Positions 11,792-24,060 of a DNA stretch of 64,000 nt are shown here, piece after piece. A program made the position numbers and the translations under genes. Location of the stretch: assembly GCF_030445035.2 (NCBI RefSeq), contig NC_080673.1, positions 194,988,216 to 195,052,215 on the forward strand, written 5' to 3'. How positions within the stretch are numbered: position 1 is the stretch's first letter; the number at the start of each line of letters is the position of its first letter. The notes beneath the pieces are model-generated. The model saw nothing but the letters and a program-made list of their open reading frames with translations, was not told the origin of the DNA and did no database searches. This DNA comes from Dasypus novemcinctus. Its lineage: Eukaryota; Chordata; Mammalia; Cingulata; Dasypodidae.

Positions 11792-12180
11792 GGGGAAATC
11801 ATTCAGTCTATCAACATTACAAATAATGTTAGCCAGAGACTTTTTGATAGATAATATTTATCAGATTGAGTAGTTACTTTCCATTGCTATTTTGCTGAGA
11901 ATGTTTTTTTAAAAATAATCTATGGATATTGAATTTTATCCAATACTTTTTCTACATTGATTTAAATTATTATATGATTATTCTTTTATTTTGCTAGTGA
12001 ATTATTATTTTTTATTGTTAACCCAACCTTTTACTCATGGATTAAAGCAAACTTGATATTGTTTTATTTCTCTTTATATATTGCTGGGTTAATTTCCCTA
12101 ATATTTTGTTAATTATATATGAGCCTGTGTTAATGAGGAATATAAGTCAATAGTTTTCATTTTGTAATGGCTTTGAGTAA
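11792..12180 (-). mobile_element. Old L1M ORF2, antisense (segment 4)
   Basis: Antisense L1 ORF2 sequence continuing across the LTR ('tttagaggg' then 'gaaatcattcagtct'). It contains typical reverse-complement RT-region phrases such as 'atatttatcagattgag'. Confidence 0.65.
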
Positions 12181-12239
12181 ACATGGTCTGCAAATACATT
12201 GATATTCGACCTCTAACCTCCAAAACTCCTGGGTGGGTT

Positions 12240-12460
12240 TGAGTCCCATTTATTGCACTTACTAGTTCAACAATCTTGAGAAGATTATTTTACCATTTCT
12301 CTACCTTAGTTTTCTCTTCTGTAAAATGGTGATAATAATGGTTCATATCTGTAGACATGGTGTAAAGATTACGTGAAGCAGTATATGTGAAGCACTTACA
12401 GTGGATCCTGGCACTGGGTAAGTACCAGATACCTGTTGATTGTAACTATTATTATTATTG
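12240..12460 (+). repeat. MIR
   Basis: The canonical MIR core is visible: 'ctcttctgtaaaatggtgataataatgg' spacing, then 'gtgaagcacttaca' and the 'ctggcactgggtaagtacc' end with a trailing attattatt. Confidence 0.75.
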
Positions 12461-12949
12461 AAGCTAATCTCTTCACCTGTGTTCTGGTGCCTTTCTTGTC
12501 TCCTTGTTTTTTTCTCCTAAATCATTCTTTCTCTCTTCAGAATCTTCTTCTTATTCTTTATTTTAAAGTTCAGTATAAAGACATTCATATATGCCTTTCA
12601 TCAAAGGAAAATAAATAATAAATGAAATAAAGGAAAATCTCTCCCTTGACCATGCTTCTCTTTTGTTATCACCCCAGGCTCTATCCCTTTGCCCAGGTTG
12701 TAATTAAAATTCTATGATTTTGTGTTTCTGTTCCCTTTGCAAACCTAACTTTGCCCCCAATTACTCACCTTTTAATCTAGAGTATTCAGGCCTATCTTCT
12801 TAGAATCAAATGCTCTCCCTTTTGGTTATTCAAAAGTTTTCCAGTTTGTAAAATGGGCATGGTAATACATCAAACATGTCTCCCTTTTATAGGCAGAGAT
12901 AAACTGAGAAAATGGAGAAACCCACTGAGATATCATTTATCCATACCCT

Positions 12950-13310
12950 TTCAATTCATCCAGGTACCAGTCCTGGCCCTCACTTTATCTTCCAGAATGA
13001 CGTGTTTTGCTTCACCTACATATTTTTGTCCATGCTCTTTCATCTTCCTGGAGTGTTTTCAACAACTTGGAGGAATCTCACTTCATCCAGGGAGTCTTCC
13101 TGGGTTAGATGTTCCTCTTCTGTGCTTGTCTACACCTTACTTTCACAATGTAATAATTTTCTAGTTATGGGTCTGTTTCATCTTTTAATCAATAATTTTC
13201 TAAGAGTAGGAATTATCACTTATTCATTTTTATATTTTGAACACTTTGCACAGTTTCTGGCTCTAGTAAGTACTCAATGTTTAGTAAATGAATGTGTGTG
13301 TAAGAAATTC
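12950..13310 (+). repeat. L2 3' end
   Basis: Diverged L2 sequence. Landmarks are 'ctcttcatc.tcctggagtgtttt', 'ctaagagtaggaa' and the terminal 'ctggctctagtaagtactcaatgtttagtaaatgaatg'. Frames crossing it carry no recognisable protein domain. Confidence 0.55.
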
Positions 13311-13334
13311 AGTAATTTCTATTGAAAGACTAAT

Positions 13335-13480
13335 ATGTGTTTTAGTATGTAACATTTTCACAACCAACATTATCTCATCCTCACAATATCCATAAAAGAT
13401 GGATTCTGTTTTTCTGAGGATAAAACTGAATCTGAGAGAATATAGATTATTTTATCAAAGACAGACTAGTAACCAGAGAA
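13335..13480 (-). repeat. MIR fragment
   Basis: Reverse-complement MIR: 'atctcatcctcacaatatcc', then a gatgga..ctg tract and 'aggataaaactgaatctgagaga'. Confidence 0.5.
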
Positions 13481-14102
13481 TGAATACACTATTTAAGCTT
13501 AACATTTTGTTTGTTCAGAGTTATGTACAAGGGTATAAGAATGGATGTCCTGTCCAAGCAGGTACCCAGTATTGTTTTCTATTTTTGTATTCTGATTGTT
13601 TCATTCATAGTCATTGACACAAGGTTAACGATCAGTTTTTTTATGTGTTGCTTGTGCATCTCCTATCTCCAGCACCAGATGGTAAGTTTATCTCTTCCAT
13701 AACTTGATTTAAAGAATATGATTCTTGTCTGCTTTGTTTCTTGAGATAGCAAGAATATCTAGCAATGTGCACAACAAACAGCAACTGCTCAAGACCAAGA
13801 AAAATCCTGTTTTTTTTTCCCTCATTAAACACAATGCCATTTCTAGGATGAGTGGGAACATGAACATGATGTGAAAGGCATGGGACTTTTTTAATTTTTT
13901 TATTTTTTTAGGCATGGGACTTTAAGCCAAATTGAACCTAAGTAGATTTTCCACCAATTTCCCCACCTTTCCTGAGCAAAGCTTTTAATCTCACATTTTT
14001 CTTTTATAAAATGATGCTAATAAAGTCTAAATGGCCTGGCTTATGTAAGAAACCCCTTCAAAAACAAAGGTCAATCTGGGTTCCAGACTAATGTTTCATT
14101 TC

Positions 14103-14547
14103 CATCTGGAATTACATACCCCAGACGAACACGTTCTTAACCTTAATTCATTCCTGTGGGTATAAATAAGACCTTTTGAAGATGTTATTTTTAGTTAAAG
14201 GTACAGCCAAGAGAATTATTTTTGCCTTCAATCCAAATTACTGGAGTCCTTTATAAGCAGATTGAAATTCAGACAAAGGAAGCGAAAGTCATACGAAGGA
14301 AAAGAAATGGAAAGTTGGGAAGTGAAGGAGAAGACATCACCATGTGCATTGCCATGTGACAAGAAAACCAAGGATCAAGGATCACCTGCAACCAGGCCCA
14401 GAGCACCACTATCTTGGGGAGAAAGCATTGCTTTGCTGACACCTTCATTTTGGACTTCTAGCCTCAAAATTGTGAGCCAATAAATTCCTGTTGTTTAAGT
14501 CAATATGTTGCGTGGTATTCATTTTGGCATCTGGGAAACTAACACAC
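14103..14547 (+). mobile_element. MaLR-type solo LTR
   Basis: Similar in layout to the provirus LTRs at 15597 and 19994. It has 'taagaccttttgaagatgttat', 'gtcctttataagcagattgaaattcag', 'ggagaaagcattgctttgctga' and 'cttctagcctcaaaattgtgagcc', an AATAAA near 14481, and ends 'ctgggaaactaacaca'. The 5' edge is uncertain by tens of bases and no internal region is attached. Confidence 0.7.
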
Positions 14548-15596
14548 CATCCTTTCTAGTATATCTAATCCATATACTGGTATCAATGTGGAAAGAAATT
14601 TTATATGAACTGTGAAAACAAAATTGTTATTTTAAAGAACAAACATCATGCTGATTAAAATCATCTGAAAGTAGTTCTAGACTTTAAACTGAATTCACGG
14701 AATGAATATTTCCAAAGCTCTTGCCAGAATTAGTAAAAAGAGGGAAATTTTAAAAAGAGGAAACCAGAAAAAATATCCAGCTGTCCCAGATTTATAAATC
14801 AAAAGAAATCCTTGCCAAGAACATATGGCAATTCATTTAGCAAGTATCTATGGGACATGTATTAAGTGCAAGGTACAGTAATGGATACTGAAAGTTGAAA
14901 AAAGCTGACTCAGTTGCCCCTCACTCAAGGGTGATTGTCATGGTCTGGTTTCCACAAACTTCCTATAAGATTTTAGGCAAATGCATGCACTCTCTTGACT
15001 TTAGCTTCTCTACTTGTAAGAAAAAAAATCCTTTCTAGGCTATCTTTCCAAAATTACAGAGCATTCGAAAGGAGATGCATGTGAAGGGCCATTCATCCAT
15101 CCATACAACAGATATTAACCAAGTGTCTTCTACCTTCTAGGTAATGGTGATAAAATTATCGACCAAATATACAAGCCTGGCATCATTGACTTTACATGGT
15201 TATGAGTTGTAAAATCATGAGTGCTTCAACAAAGCCTCAAGATGCTGAAAGAATTTGGCATTGCAGAGGTTTTAATAGTGGCAGCACTTATTCATTCCTC
15301 CAAAATCACTGAAACCCCAGTATGAGCTATGTTGCAAGGAACAGCGTTACATTATCAAGGCACAGTTCTGCAAGTAAATAGCATTAATTTCTCAACTTAG
15401 GTGTTCAGATGAGTTTGTATGGTCCTTGTTCCATTGACCAGTCATTTAGCCATTCAAATGTCTGGGTTGACTAGGATGAACTTTCCCAGACTAAAAATAT
15501 TCAGAATTATTCAAAACAAGCAAGACTTTTAGTACTGACTTGATACTAACAAAAAATAAACCCTTGGTAAGGGTCATCAAAACATAGTTCTCCAGA
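14548..15596. other. Mostly unassigned; small L2/MIR relics
   Basis: Two fragments, about 14828-14890 and 15088-15175, resemble the reverse complement of the L2 3' end ('attcatttagcaagtatctatgg', 'catccatacaacagatatt'). The rest shows no feature I can name. Confidence 0.4.
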
Positions 15597-16024
15597 TATT
15601 TTGGGGATTGAGACATATTCCCCAAAAATGATATATTCAGGTACGAACCCCTGGTCCTGTTTGTGTACCCATTTGAACATAGGACATTTGACAGTTAAGA
15701 TGTGCCCAAACTGCATGAGAGTGGGCCTTAATCCAATATAGCTAAAATCCACATAAGCAGAGAAAATTGGATACAAATAAAAGAGCCACAGGGAGCAGCC
15801 AGAAACTGGAAGTCAACAGAGCCTGGAAGAGAAAGGAGAGGACATCGCCATGTGATGGAAAAGCCAGATCACTGGCAGCCAGTCCAAGATCACCACAGTT
15901 TTCAGGAAGAAAGCATTGCCTTGGTGATGCCTCAATTTTGGACTTCTTCTAGCCTCAAAATTCTTCCTCTTGTTAAGCCAACACACTGTATGTTATTTGT
16001 TTTAACATCTGTGAAACTAAAACA
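15597..16024 (+). mobile_element. MaLR provirus 5' LTR
   Basis: Shares with 19994-20445 the blocks 'gggccttaatccaatat', 'gccacaggga.agcca', 'ctggaagtcaa.', 'gaagaaagcattgcct' and a terminal 'gaaactaaaaca'. It is followed immediately by MaLR internal sequence ('gcaaatacctaaaaatgtagaaacagctttggaa' layout). The two LTRs differ substantially, so the insertion is old. Confidence 0.75.
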
Positions 16025-17253
16025 GCTTTTGGTATGGGAAAGTAGGATGCTGGTATGGCAAATACCTAAAAATGTAGAAACAGCTTTGGAATTGTATAAG
16101 GGGTAGAGGCTAGAATTGTGAGATGCTTGATAGAAAAAGTCTAGACTGCTTTGGAGAGACTCTTGGTAGAAATATGGAATTAAAGATGAGGCCTTAGAAA
16201 GAAATGATGACTGTGTTATTGGAAAATGGAGAAAAGATGACCTTTGTTATAAAGTGGCAGAAAATTTGGTGTAATTGTGTTCTGATGTTGGATGCAAGGC
16301 AGAACTTGAAAACATGAACTTGGATATTTAAGTGAAACAATTTCCAAGCACAAGGTGTAGCTGAGTTTCTTCTTGTAACTGAATAACAAAATGTGAGAGG
16401 AAAGAGACATGCTAAGAACTGAATTCTTAAGCACAATGAAACTAGAAATTGATGGTTTTGAAAATTCTCAGCCTATCCAGATTGTGTGCTCTGAAACTAG
16501 GGCTAAGAGTGGTTCCACCAAGGATTTACCTGAGCTTTTGGGAAGTGAGCCCCCAGAGGACAGGGCTCCACATGAGGGTTTAACTGATGAAACCTAAATG
16601 AAATGAACATGGATCCAGTCCACCTTTTCAGTGGGAATTAGGATTGGAAATGCAATTATCCAGGAAGGACCTGTGAAAAGTACTATTGCCTTATGGTTTG
16701 GATCTTCTTGAATTGCATGTAAAGCTGACAGGGGTTTTGTACTTTCTTTGAAAGTAGTGAGACTTTTCATTGTCAGGACAACTAAGAGAAACAAGCATAA
16801 CAGAAGACACAAATAAATTAATTGTTCTTCTCATACTGGATCTCACTATGGAAAAGTCAGCTCCTGATGTAGACAAGATAATATCCAAAACATAAAACAT
16901 CAGGCATTTGAGACACGGCTCAAGACAATGACTGAACATGTAACAGTGGGAAGAAATAAAAAGGTACTTTTCCTCTTTCCTCTCTTCAGTAAGGTATGGT
17001 ATGTGTATAAAGGTTTGATGCTCATTTTGGGGAAAAATGCTTTCATATAGAAAGTCTTAATTTCCTCCATTTTCCTCCATGCTCCAGGAAAAATGATTTC
17101 ATGTCTTGGGTTGAATGAGGAAATCAGAACTGAGTGACAACAGTTTCTCACAAACCCCAAGACCATAATATAACTGTGGTTACCATCTTCTTGACTTTAA
17201 AAAAGCTTAAATGGCCATTGATCTATACAAAACCAGTACACTTAATTTCTTTC
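16025..17253 (+). mobile_element. MaLR internal region, 5' part
   Basis: The first few hundred bases carry the characteristic MaLR internal opening. Later sequence (about 16680-17250) is less certain and may hide another old insertion. No gag, pol or env frame is evident, as usual for these non-autonomous elements. Confidence 0.6.
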
Positions 17254-18960
17254 TTTTTTTTTTTTGCCTTAGAAAATTTTCAGCCAAATTGGAGTTAAAT
17301 TAAAATTAATCTCACTTTAAAGTGCAAGAAAAGATATGAGAGACCTAGTGTTTGCTCTGTGACATAACAAAAGGAAACATCCCTTCCACAGCACCGACTC
17401 AAGAGGAACTGTGGGAAGCACTGGCTGCAGGATGCAGTGATTCCTTAGGTCTCCCCAAAAGGCCAAGAGAGCCAGGTTTCAACAATAGGAAGAGAGGTCC
17501 CTGCCAAGACTGGCTTTTAGCTGTACTGATATCTCAAACAGATCTTAGGTCCCCCTCATCGACAAGCCCAGACCACAGTAACAGCATGGCATCAAGAGGG
17601 CCAGAGTTGTTGGACTAGTCAGTGAGCACACACTATGCCATGATTTGCTAATACTCCCATTGCTAGTGGTAAAGGAATCAAGAAATGTGGGTTTTGGAAC
17701 ATCACAAACATTATTTACCTAGAAAGTAATGAAGTTCTTATCTAGGGTAAATGGTACCCAAATAGGTAAGGTACATCATTGCTGAGATCAGTTAGTCTAA
17801 CTACTAAAGTAGTATGAAATGGCTTCTTCCACACAATGAAGACAAGCTTTGTGCTAATGTTTCTCAAAAGTAAATTGTGTTTGCAACTCTAGCTTCAGTT
17901 TAATGGGTTCTTAAAAAATTTACCTTTCCTGTGTCAGAGCCAAGGTAAAATGGGGGTGGGGAGCAAGATACCCTCTATCCAAAGTCCCTGAAATAAAAAG
18001 TACTTTAGAACCCAGTGGGTGTAAGCATGTTCAAGTCATGCTGTTTGAGATTATGGGTCCTCACTGATGTTTTCTTCCCTTCCATCACTGGCATATTCAT
18101 CTTGGGTGGCTTGAAGACTGCTGGGTCCTCAGCCATGCGGGTGGCCTAGACATGGATCCATTCCATTGGGGAGGGCTTCTGTGCTCCTCTATAGGTCTGG
18201 GTGGCCAAGCCTCCCAAATCAGATTTCTGGAGGGATTTTGGGCCAAAGAGGCTTCATTTTTCTGATGAGTTTCTGTCCTCATCTGCACTTTCAGAATCCA
18301 TGATGCTACAATATGGGCCAGGTAACGCTGTGGAAGAACTGGAAGTGAACCAGCCTCTGGATTTCTGCTTAGGAGAAGAGTGGGGGGTTCTGCTTCTAGT
18401 AGGCTGAGCTGATGCAGGCTGCTTCTCTTCTTTAATTATCTCTCCGCTCTGTAGCATGAGTCTGTGGTGTGCTTCTGCCATTTGAAGGTTCTTGGTGTCC
18501 TTGGTTGTAAGGCTCTTATGGGGTATGTAGCTACCTTCTCTCAGCCCTGCCTATTTCTCAAAATGTTGAATGCTCTCCTGGCTCTGTTTTGTGATCAGAG
18601 AACTCATGATGACATGGGTAGCTTTAGCTTTGACTACTGGACCTCATCCACACTGCCAGTGGCCAGTGACAGGGTCACAGTAGGGGAGAATACACTGGCC
18701 TCTCCTTCTTGCACCTTGGCAAGGTGCTGATACTTGCACTCTGGAATCACGAGCTTCCAGGGCATGCTGCCCATGTCTGATGGAGGAGAAGTCATGAGTG
18801 TAAAATCCTCAAGGCATCGTCATAGCTGAATGCCCAGTGGTACATTCAAATGGGCAGGGACATCTTGCCTAGAGACCTACAAGGGTCAAGAACATGTGCT
18901 TCTGATTAACTGAAAGACTGGGATCCTGATGCTTTTCTAGATAGAATTCCAGAGCTGAGT
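17254..18960 (-). pseudogene. KIAA1191: Processed pseudogene of KIAA1191 (p33MONOX)
   Basis: The minus strand encodes a near-complete but broken copy of the protein known as p33MONOX (about 305 aa in human). In order one reads LPI..MY near 18850, PWKLVIPECKYQHLAK (about 18715-18770), KATHVIMSSLITKQSQESIQ (18560-18630), TPHSSPKQKSRGWFTS (18340-18400) and the C-terminus DLNMLTPTGF with its stop at 18005-18007. Stops include one just after LPI (18846-18848), and at least two frameshifts occur. No introns interrupt it. A 3'UTR-like stretch of about 740 bp ends in a poly(A) tail, seen as 12 T at 17254-17265. It is an L1-mediated retrocopy lying antisense within a MaLR provirus. The 5' edge is approximate and no target-site duplication was found. 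It is very unlikely to make protein. Confidence 0.88.
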
Positions 18961-19993
18961 CCCTGCCACCAGAGTGAAATGATGTGAGATTATACTGACA
19001 GACAGATATTAATGAGGAACATTGTCCAGCTGCTGTAAATTACAAAGTTTCACAGAAAAAGCCCATGCATGGTTTCTGTTTCTCCATCACTACGGGGTTG
19101 CCTGCACCCTGAACTCCAGCACTAAAGAGGTTCCAAGGACCCACATCTCTCTAGAGGCTGAGTCTCAGTCCAGTCCCAAGCCATGCTATAGGTGATCTTG
19201 TGCCAGCTGCTGACAAGGTTTTTGTAAAATTTATATGAGCAGAACCACTGACAGTCTTGACATGAAAGGACAGAGAAGAGATAAATTGAAGGAAGAATGG
19301 CTTTAGGAGCATAATGATGGTTGTGAAATTCTGGACCAGAAAGATCTCCTTGAGTCAAGACAGCAAGCCCACCCACATGTGTGGAAAGGGTGTGTCCACT
19401 CCTGAGCTTGGAGGAGGTAAGCCTTGTGTCGCTTTGTTCAGGAAGATTGTGGCCACGCTAATGTTCAGAGATGTTGGGTCCTGTGGTCAGCATTTTCTGA
19501 GAGCCTAGCTGCCATCTTGATATTTGGAGAGGGTGGGACCTTCATCCCAATATTTGGGGAGAGCATGGGTGCTGCACAAGTACTTAGAAGTGGTGATTTT
19601 GCTGCTCCATCAGACCCAGAGGACAAAACATTTGATCCATAAGTGGCTTTCAGACCTTGAGATCTAATGGAATTTGCCCTTCCAAGTTTCAGTTTTGTTT
19701 GGTACCTGCAACTCCTATTTTCCTTCCATTTCTTCTCTCTGGAATGGTAATGTTTATTCTATGACCACCTCACCATTGTATATTGGAATCAAGATAATTT
19801 GTTTTCTAGGTTTCGGAGGTCCGTAACTGGAGAAGAATTTTGCCCTAGGATTGACCACATCCATAGCTGATTTTGTTGAGATTATGAACTTAACATTGAT
19901 ATAAGATGGCTTTACGATTTGAGGATGTTATGACCACATGACTGTATTTTGCATGTGGGAAGATCATGTCTTTTTGTGTTCCCGGGGGAAGAC
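18961..19993 (+). mobile_element. MaLR internal region, 3' part
   Basis: Resumes after the pseudogene and leads into the 3' LTR. The 19680-19930 part is homologous to the orphan fragment at 2105-2352. The first 100-200 bases after the pseudogene are assigned by position only. Confidence 0.55.
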
Positions 19994-20445
19994 TGTTGAG
20001 GATTGAATCATGTACCCTACAAAAGGTACATTTATGTCCCTGTCCCTGGTCCTGTGCATGTGAACCACTTGTAAATACCACCTTTGAAGGTGTTATTTGT
20101 TAAGGTGTACCCAACTTGAATGAGGGTGGGCCTTAATCCAATATGATTGAAGCCCTTCTAAGCAAAGGAAATTGGGCACAGAAAGAGAAAAGCCACAGGG
20201 AAGAGCCAGCAGCTGGAAGTCAATGGAACCTAGAAGAGGAAGGAAGGACATCTCTATGACCAAAAACCAAGGGACTCCCAGGATCATTGGCACCCAGCCC
20301 AAAATGCCAGTCTTTGGAGGAGAATGCATTGCCTTGCTAGCACTTCGATTTTGGATTTTTCAACTCAAAATCGCTAGCCAATAAATTCCTGTGACAAGAC
20401 AACCACTTGAATGATATTTGTTTTAGCAGCGGGGAAATTAAAACA
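19994..20445 (+). mobile_element. MaLR provirus 3' LTR
   Basis: Begins tgttgaggattgaatcatg and ends gaaattaaaaca, giving TG...CA termini. It contains an AATAAA near 20382 and shares several blocks with the 5' LTR. The five bases after it do not match those before 15597, so any duplication has decayed. Confidence 0.8.
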
Positions 20446-22036
20446 AGGCCCAAGGACTCTATATAATTATTATCTAATATTCAGATTTGGTCCTTAGGAC
20501 TAAACCTTAGTTACAACCATTTATCAATTAAGCTATAGATAAACCTCCTCAACTTAAACTTCAGCAAATTTTGCATTGTTAAAGATGATTTTATGAATCA
20601 GCAATCTAGCAACTCAATGGTGAGTGTTCTCATTTGCATAATGAGACATTTCCACAGTTGACCTTCTACATAGGCAAAATCTAGTCTGTACAATAGGCAG
20701 TATAGTGATGCTGAAAATAGACCTTTTGTTGAATTAATCATATTTCCTGTATTCTGTGCTCCCATGACAATCTCTGTATAGCTCTATATGAAGCCTTATC
20801 ATTCTGTATTGTAATAATCTATTGTCAATATCTCTTATTCAAATCCTGTTTCCATTACTTAGCATCTGTGTAATTTCCCTCCTTTGTAACATCATGGTAA
20901 TAATACATTGCTCACAGGTTTGTGAAATGATATATAAAGTGCCAACAGAATCTCATTCTTTTGTCCTGGTTGTTATTTCACATAAAAAAATACTCTAGCT
21001 AAATCTTAATGTAAATGTCTGTTGGATGATCATCTCCAGTCAGCCAGGGCTGCCTGGTTAGTTTTAAACCCTGATTCCCAGTGTAAACAGAAGGGGGAGC
21101 CAGAAAATTGGAGCCACACCACATAGACTGTAAGAGTTTTGGCTGTGGGAGGTTGTTTGCTTACCTTCAAATCTCAGTCCTAGGATAGATATCCTGGCAC
21201 ATAATTAATGTGCAATAAATATTTGTTACAGGGTTAAAAGAAATGATTGTCTATTACTACAAGATAAAAACATAAAATTGTAAATTTCAAAGACCATTTT
21301 GATGCACTTAGTGATTATTTTATATGTAAATTTTATTGTGTGCAGACAAGATCAGATTTTTTTTTTTTGGTTTATTTTTGCATTTGGAAGTCTATGCATG
21401 CTCATTTATTGTTTTAAAAAAAAATAACAATTAATTTTATTTTCTTACCAGAAAAAAAACTGGCCTTAGTGCTAGATCAATGTTTGAAATCCACCAATTT
21501 GGCAAGGACTTCTTAACAAGTTACTTGGAAGCAGAGCAATACAAAGGGGAAATACAGAGTTTGGATTTTTGACAAGATAAGAAGCAAATTTCCCCAAACA
21601 TCAGTTTCCTTATTTGTAAAATGGATTAGTAATTCCTGACTCAACAGATTATACAAAGGATTAAATAAACTAATCGTTTGAAAAGTGCCATAGGTAATAA
21701 TTTATTGCTCTTCCTAAAAATGACTGAATTTATAAAATAAAGTTAATAACACTTCTATTATAGCATTATGGAGATTGAAATAATATATATGAAGTGACTT
21801 TTCAGTAATAAATTACTTTTAAAATATGCCATTATTAAATTATTGATATAGCTAAAAATATTCTCTTCTAATTATTCTGAAGAGTTCACTGAAACCTTCC
21901 TAAAAAATATTTCCTTTTGACAAAAATGTATATGCTTTAAAAATTAAAATAGAGCATAAATCTAAAATTAGACCACTTGCAATAACTATTTTTAGAGCCC
22001 ACAAAAATATTTTAAGGCATTGAAATTATTCTTCAT
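20446..22036. other. AT-rich sequence with MIR relics
   Basis: Three plausible sense MIR pieces are present: 20835-20965, 21110-21240 (ending 'ctggcacataattaatgtgcaataaat') and 21560-21700 ('agtttccttatttgtaaaatgga'). The remaining AT-rich sequence shows no gene or named repeat. Confidence 0.5.
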
Positions 22037-24060
22037 GAACTTGCAATAGTGGATATAGGCCATTTTAAATTTTGTCAAAACCTATGTAAATGTAAACCAT
22101 TGACCATGTTAGTAGCAATGCTTCAATACTTGTACAAAATTGTAACAAATGTATACCACAAACATTTAAAATGTAACTATTAGGAGAGTAGAAGAGGGGG
22201 AGGGGTTGTGTATAAGGGAATCCCCTATATTTTCTATGTGACTTTCTGTAATCTAAAGCTTCTTTGACAATAATACAAACAAAAATAAGACATGGGGGAA
22301 CATATGCAAGAAATTGTCACTGTACATAAAAGAAAACAGATCTTATGGTGAAGAAAGACACTGATACTTTTTAAGTTTTTAAATTTTTAATTTTTGTATT
22401 TTGTTATTTTTATTATAATAATTTTATTTTCTTATTATTTGTATTTATTTTTTGGCTTTCTTTTTGAGGAGGTTTTGGATGGCAGAAGGGTCACAGCTGT
22501 GGCAGGGGAGGATCACTGGTGTGGGGTGTCAGTGATGGGGGGATTTGTGGGGAGGAGTATGCCTGCAACATGCCTTTACAGGAAATAAATATGTTCAAGT
22601 GGTCATGGGTTATTGTCTCAGTGAGTATAAACCCACACTGTAGCTGAAATAATATTGAATTCCCATCTTGGGAAGTCCTGCTACATTCTCTAATAGAGCA
22701 GCAAGAATCCCCTAAGTACATGGGCACTGCCTAGCAAAGGAGGACAGACCATTATGCCAGACCCTTAATACTGATGGCTGTACTTATGAACCTTGTTTTT
22801 GTGAAATGGAAACTTAGCCTAGTATTATATGTTGCATAAGAGTTACCTCCTGAAAGCCATTTTGTTGCTCAAATATGACCTCTTTCTAAGCCAAACTCAG
22901 CATATAAATACACTATTTTCCCCACAGTTTAGGACATGACTCCCAGGGATGAGCTTCCCTGGCACTGAGGGATTATTACCAAGTGTGAACTAGTGATGCA
23001 TTTGGAAAAGACCTTGACCTAAAGGGGGATATGTTAAATTCAAATGAGTTTTTATGGTTAAGAGATTTCAAACTGAGTCAGGAGGTCATTCCAGAGGTTA
23101 CACTTATGTACATCTCAGCAGGATTTCCTTGTTTACCACAGTAAACAATGCCTCAGACAGCATGGCTCCTGAGGGTTCTAGAGACATCTAGACACTATAG
23201 GCAGATAGATAACCTCATTAGTTCAGCACCTTGTCTGTGGGCCTTACCTTGGAATATATGCTCCCTAATCAAATAGAGTTAGTCTCATTTATAATTTCCC
23301 TACACTATAGTACTATGCTCATTAAATATATATCCCAGAGACTTAAATCTTCCACCTCTTCTTATGCTGGTTGAGTCCTGAATCTCAGCAGTTGCAACAC
23401 CTACTCTCCAGCTCACTGGACTTGCCCAAAACAACTAACAAAAGGATGAAGACGGACTACGTCCATCCCTCAAAACAGAGGGTATCTAAATTGCAAGCAA
23501 GACAGTTCTATCCATCTGACCCATTGGCTCTAAGCCCCCTCTCAGTCAGAAACAGAGTTGACATCATCACCCCAGAATCCTCAAGATTGAGGGACAAACA
23601 AACATAGGGGAGGAAATGTAACTATGTACAAAATTAGACATATTTTTATTCTAGCAATGGAAAGCTTTGTATCATTAATATAAAGGCAGTGGCCACCAGA
23701 AGTCTGAAGAGAGGGAGAGGGAAAAATAGGTGTAACATGGGGGCATTTTTGGGATATTGGATTTGTCCTGCATAACATTAAAATGATGAATACTGACCAT
23801 TACACATTTTGTCAAAATCTGTAAAATTTTGTGGTGCAAAGTGTAAACCATAATGTAAACAATAGACCATGGTTAGTAGCAATGCTTCAATACATGTTCA
23901 TTAATTGTAACAAATGTACCACACTAATGAAAGACATTAATTGGGGAAAATGTGGGAGGGGAAATGGGTGGGGCATATGAGAATCCCCTATATTTTTGAT
24001 GTAACATTTATGCAATATAAAGCTTCTTTAAAGATAAAAACAAAAAACAAAACAAATATA
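22037..24060 (+). mobile_element. 5'-truncated L1 3'UTR with two end-like modules
   Basis: The proximal module (22037-22290) and the distal end (about 23800-24060) are homologous to each other. Both carry 'gaccatg.ttagtagcaatgcttcaatac', 'gtaacaaatgta' and 'gaatcccctatattttt.tatgt..ct', then 'taaagcttctttga/aa'. Between them lies the 1.5-kb lineage 3'UTR body (22440-23800), shared with the copies at 1, 39390 and 52014. No ORF2 sequence is retained. The end is an A/CAAA-rich tail. Confidence 0.8.

Noticed and set aside
12853..13325. Two overlapping plus-strand frames of 103 and 137 codons
   Set aside because: They lie in an L2 3' fragment, which is non-coding at this end.
16025..19993. Retroviral gag/pol coding in the provirus interior
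   Set aside because: MaLR internal regions are non-autonomous; no protease, RT or integrase motifs were seen, and the only protein homology is the antisense KIAA1191 retrocopy.
15592..20450. A 5-bp duplication around the MaLR provirus
   Set aside because: Bases before 15597 and after 20445 do not match; the edges may be off or the duplication decayed, so none is claimed.
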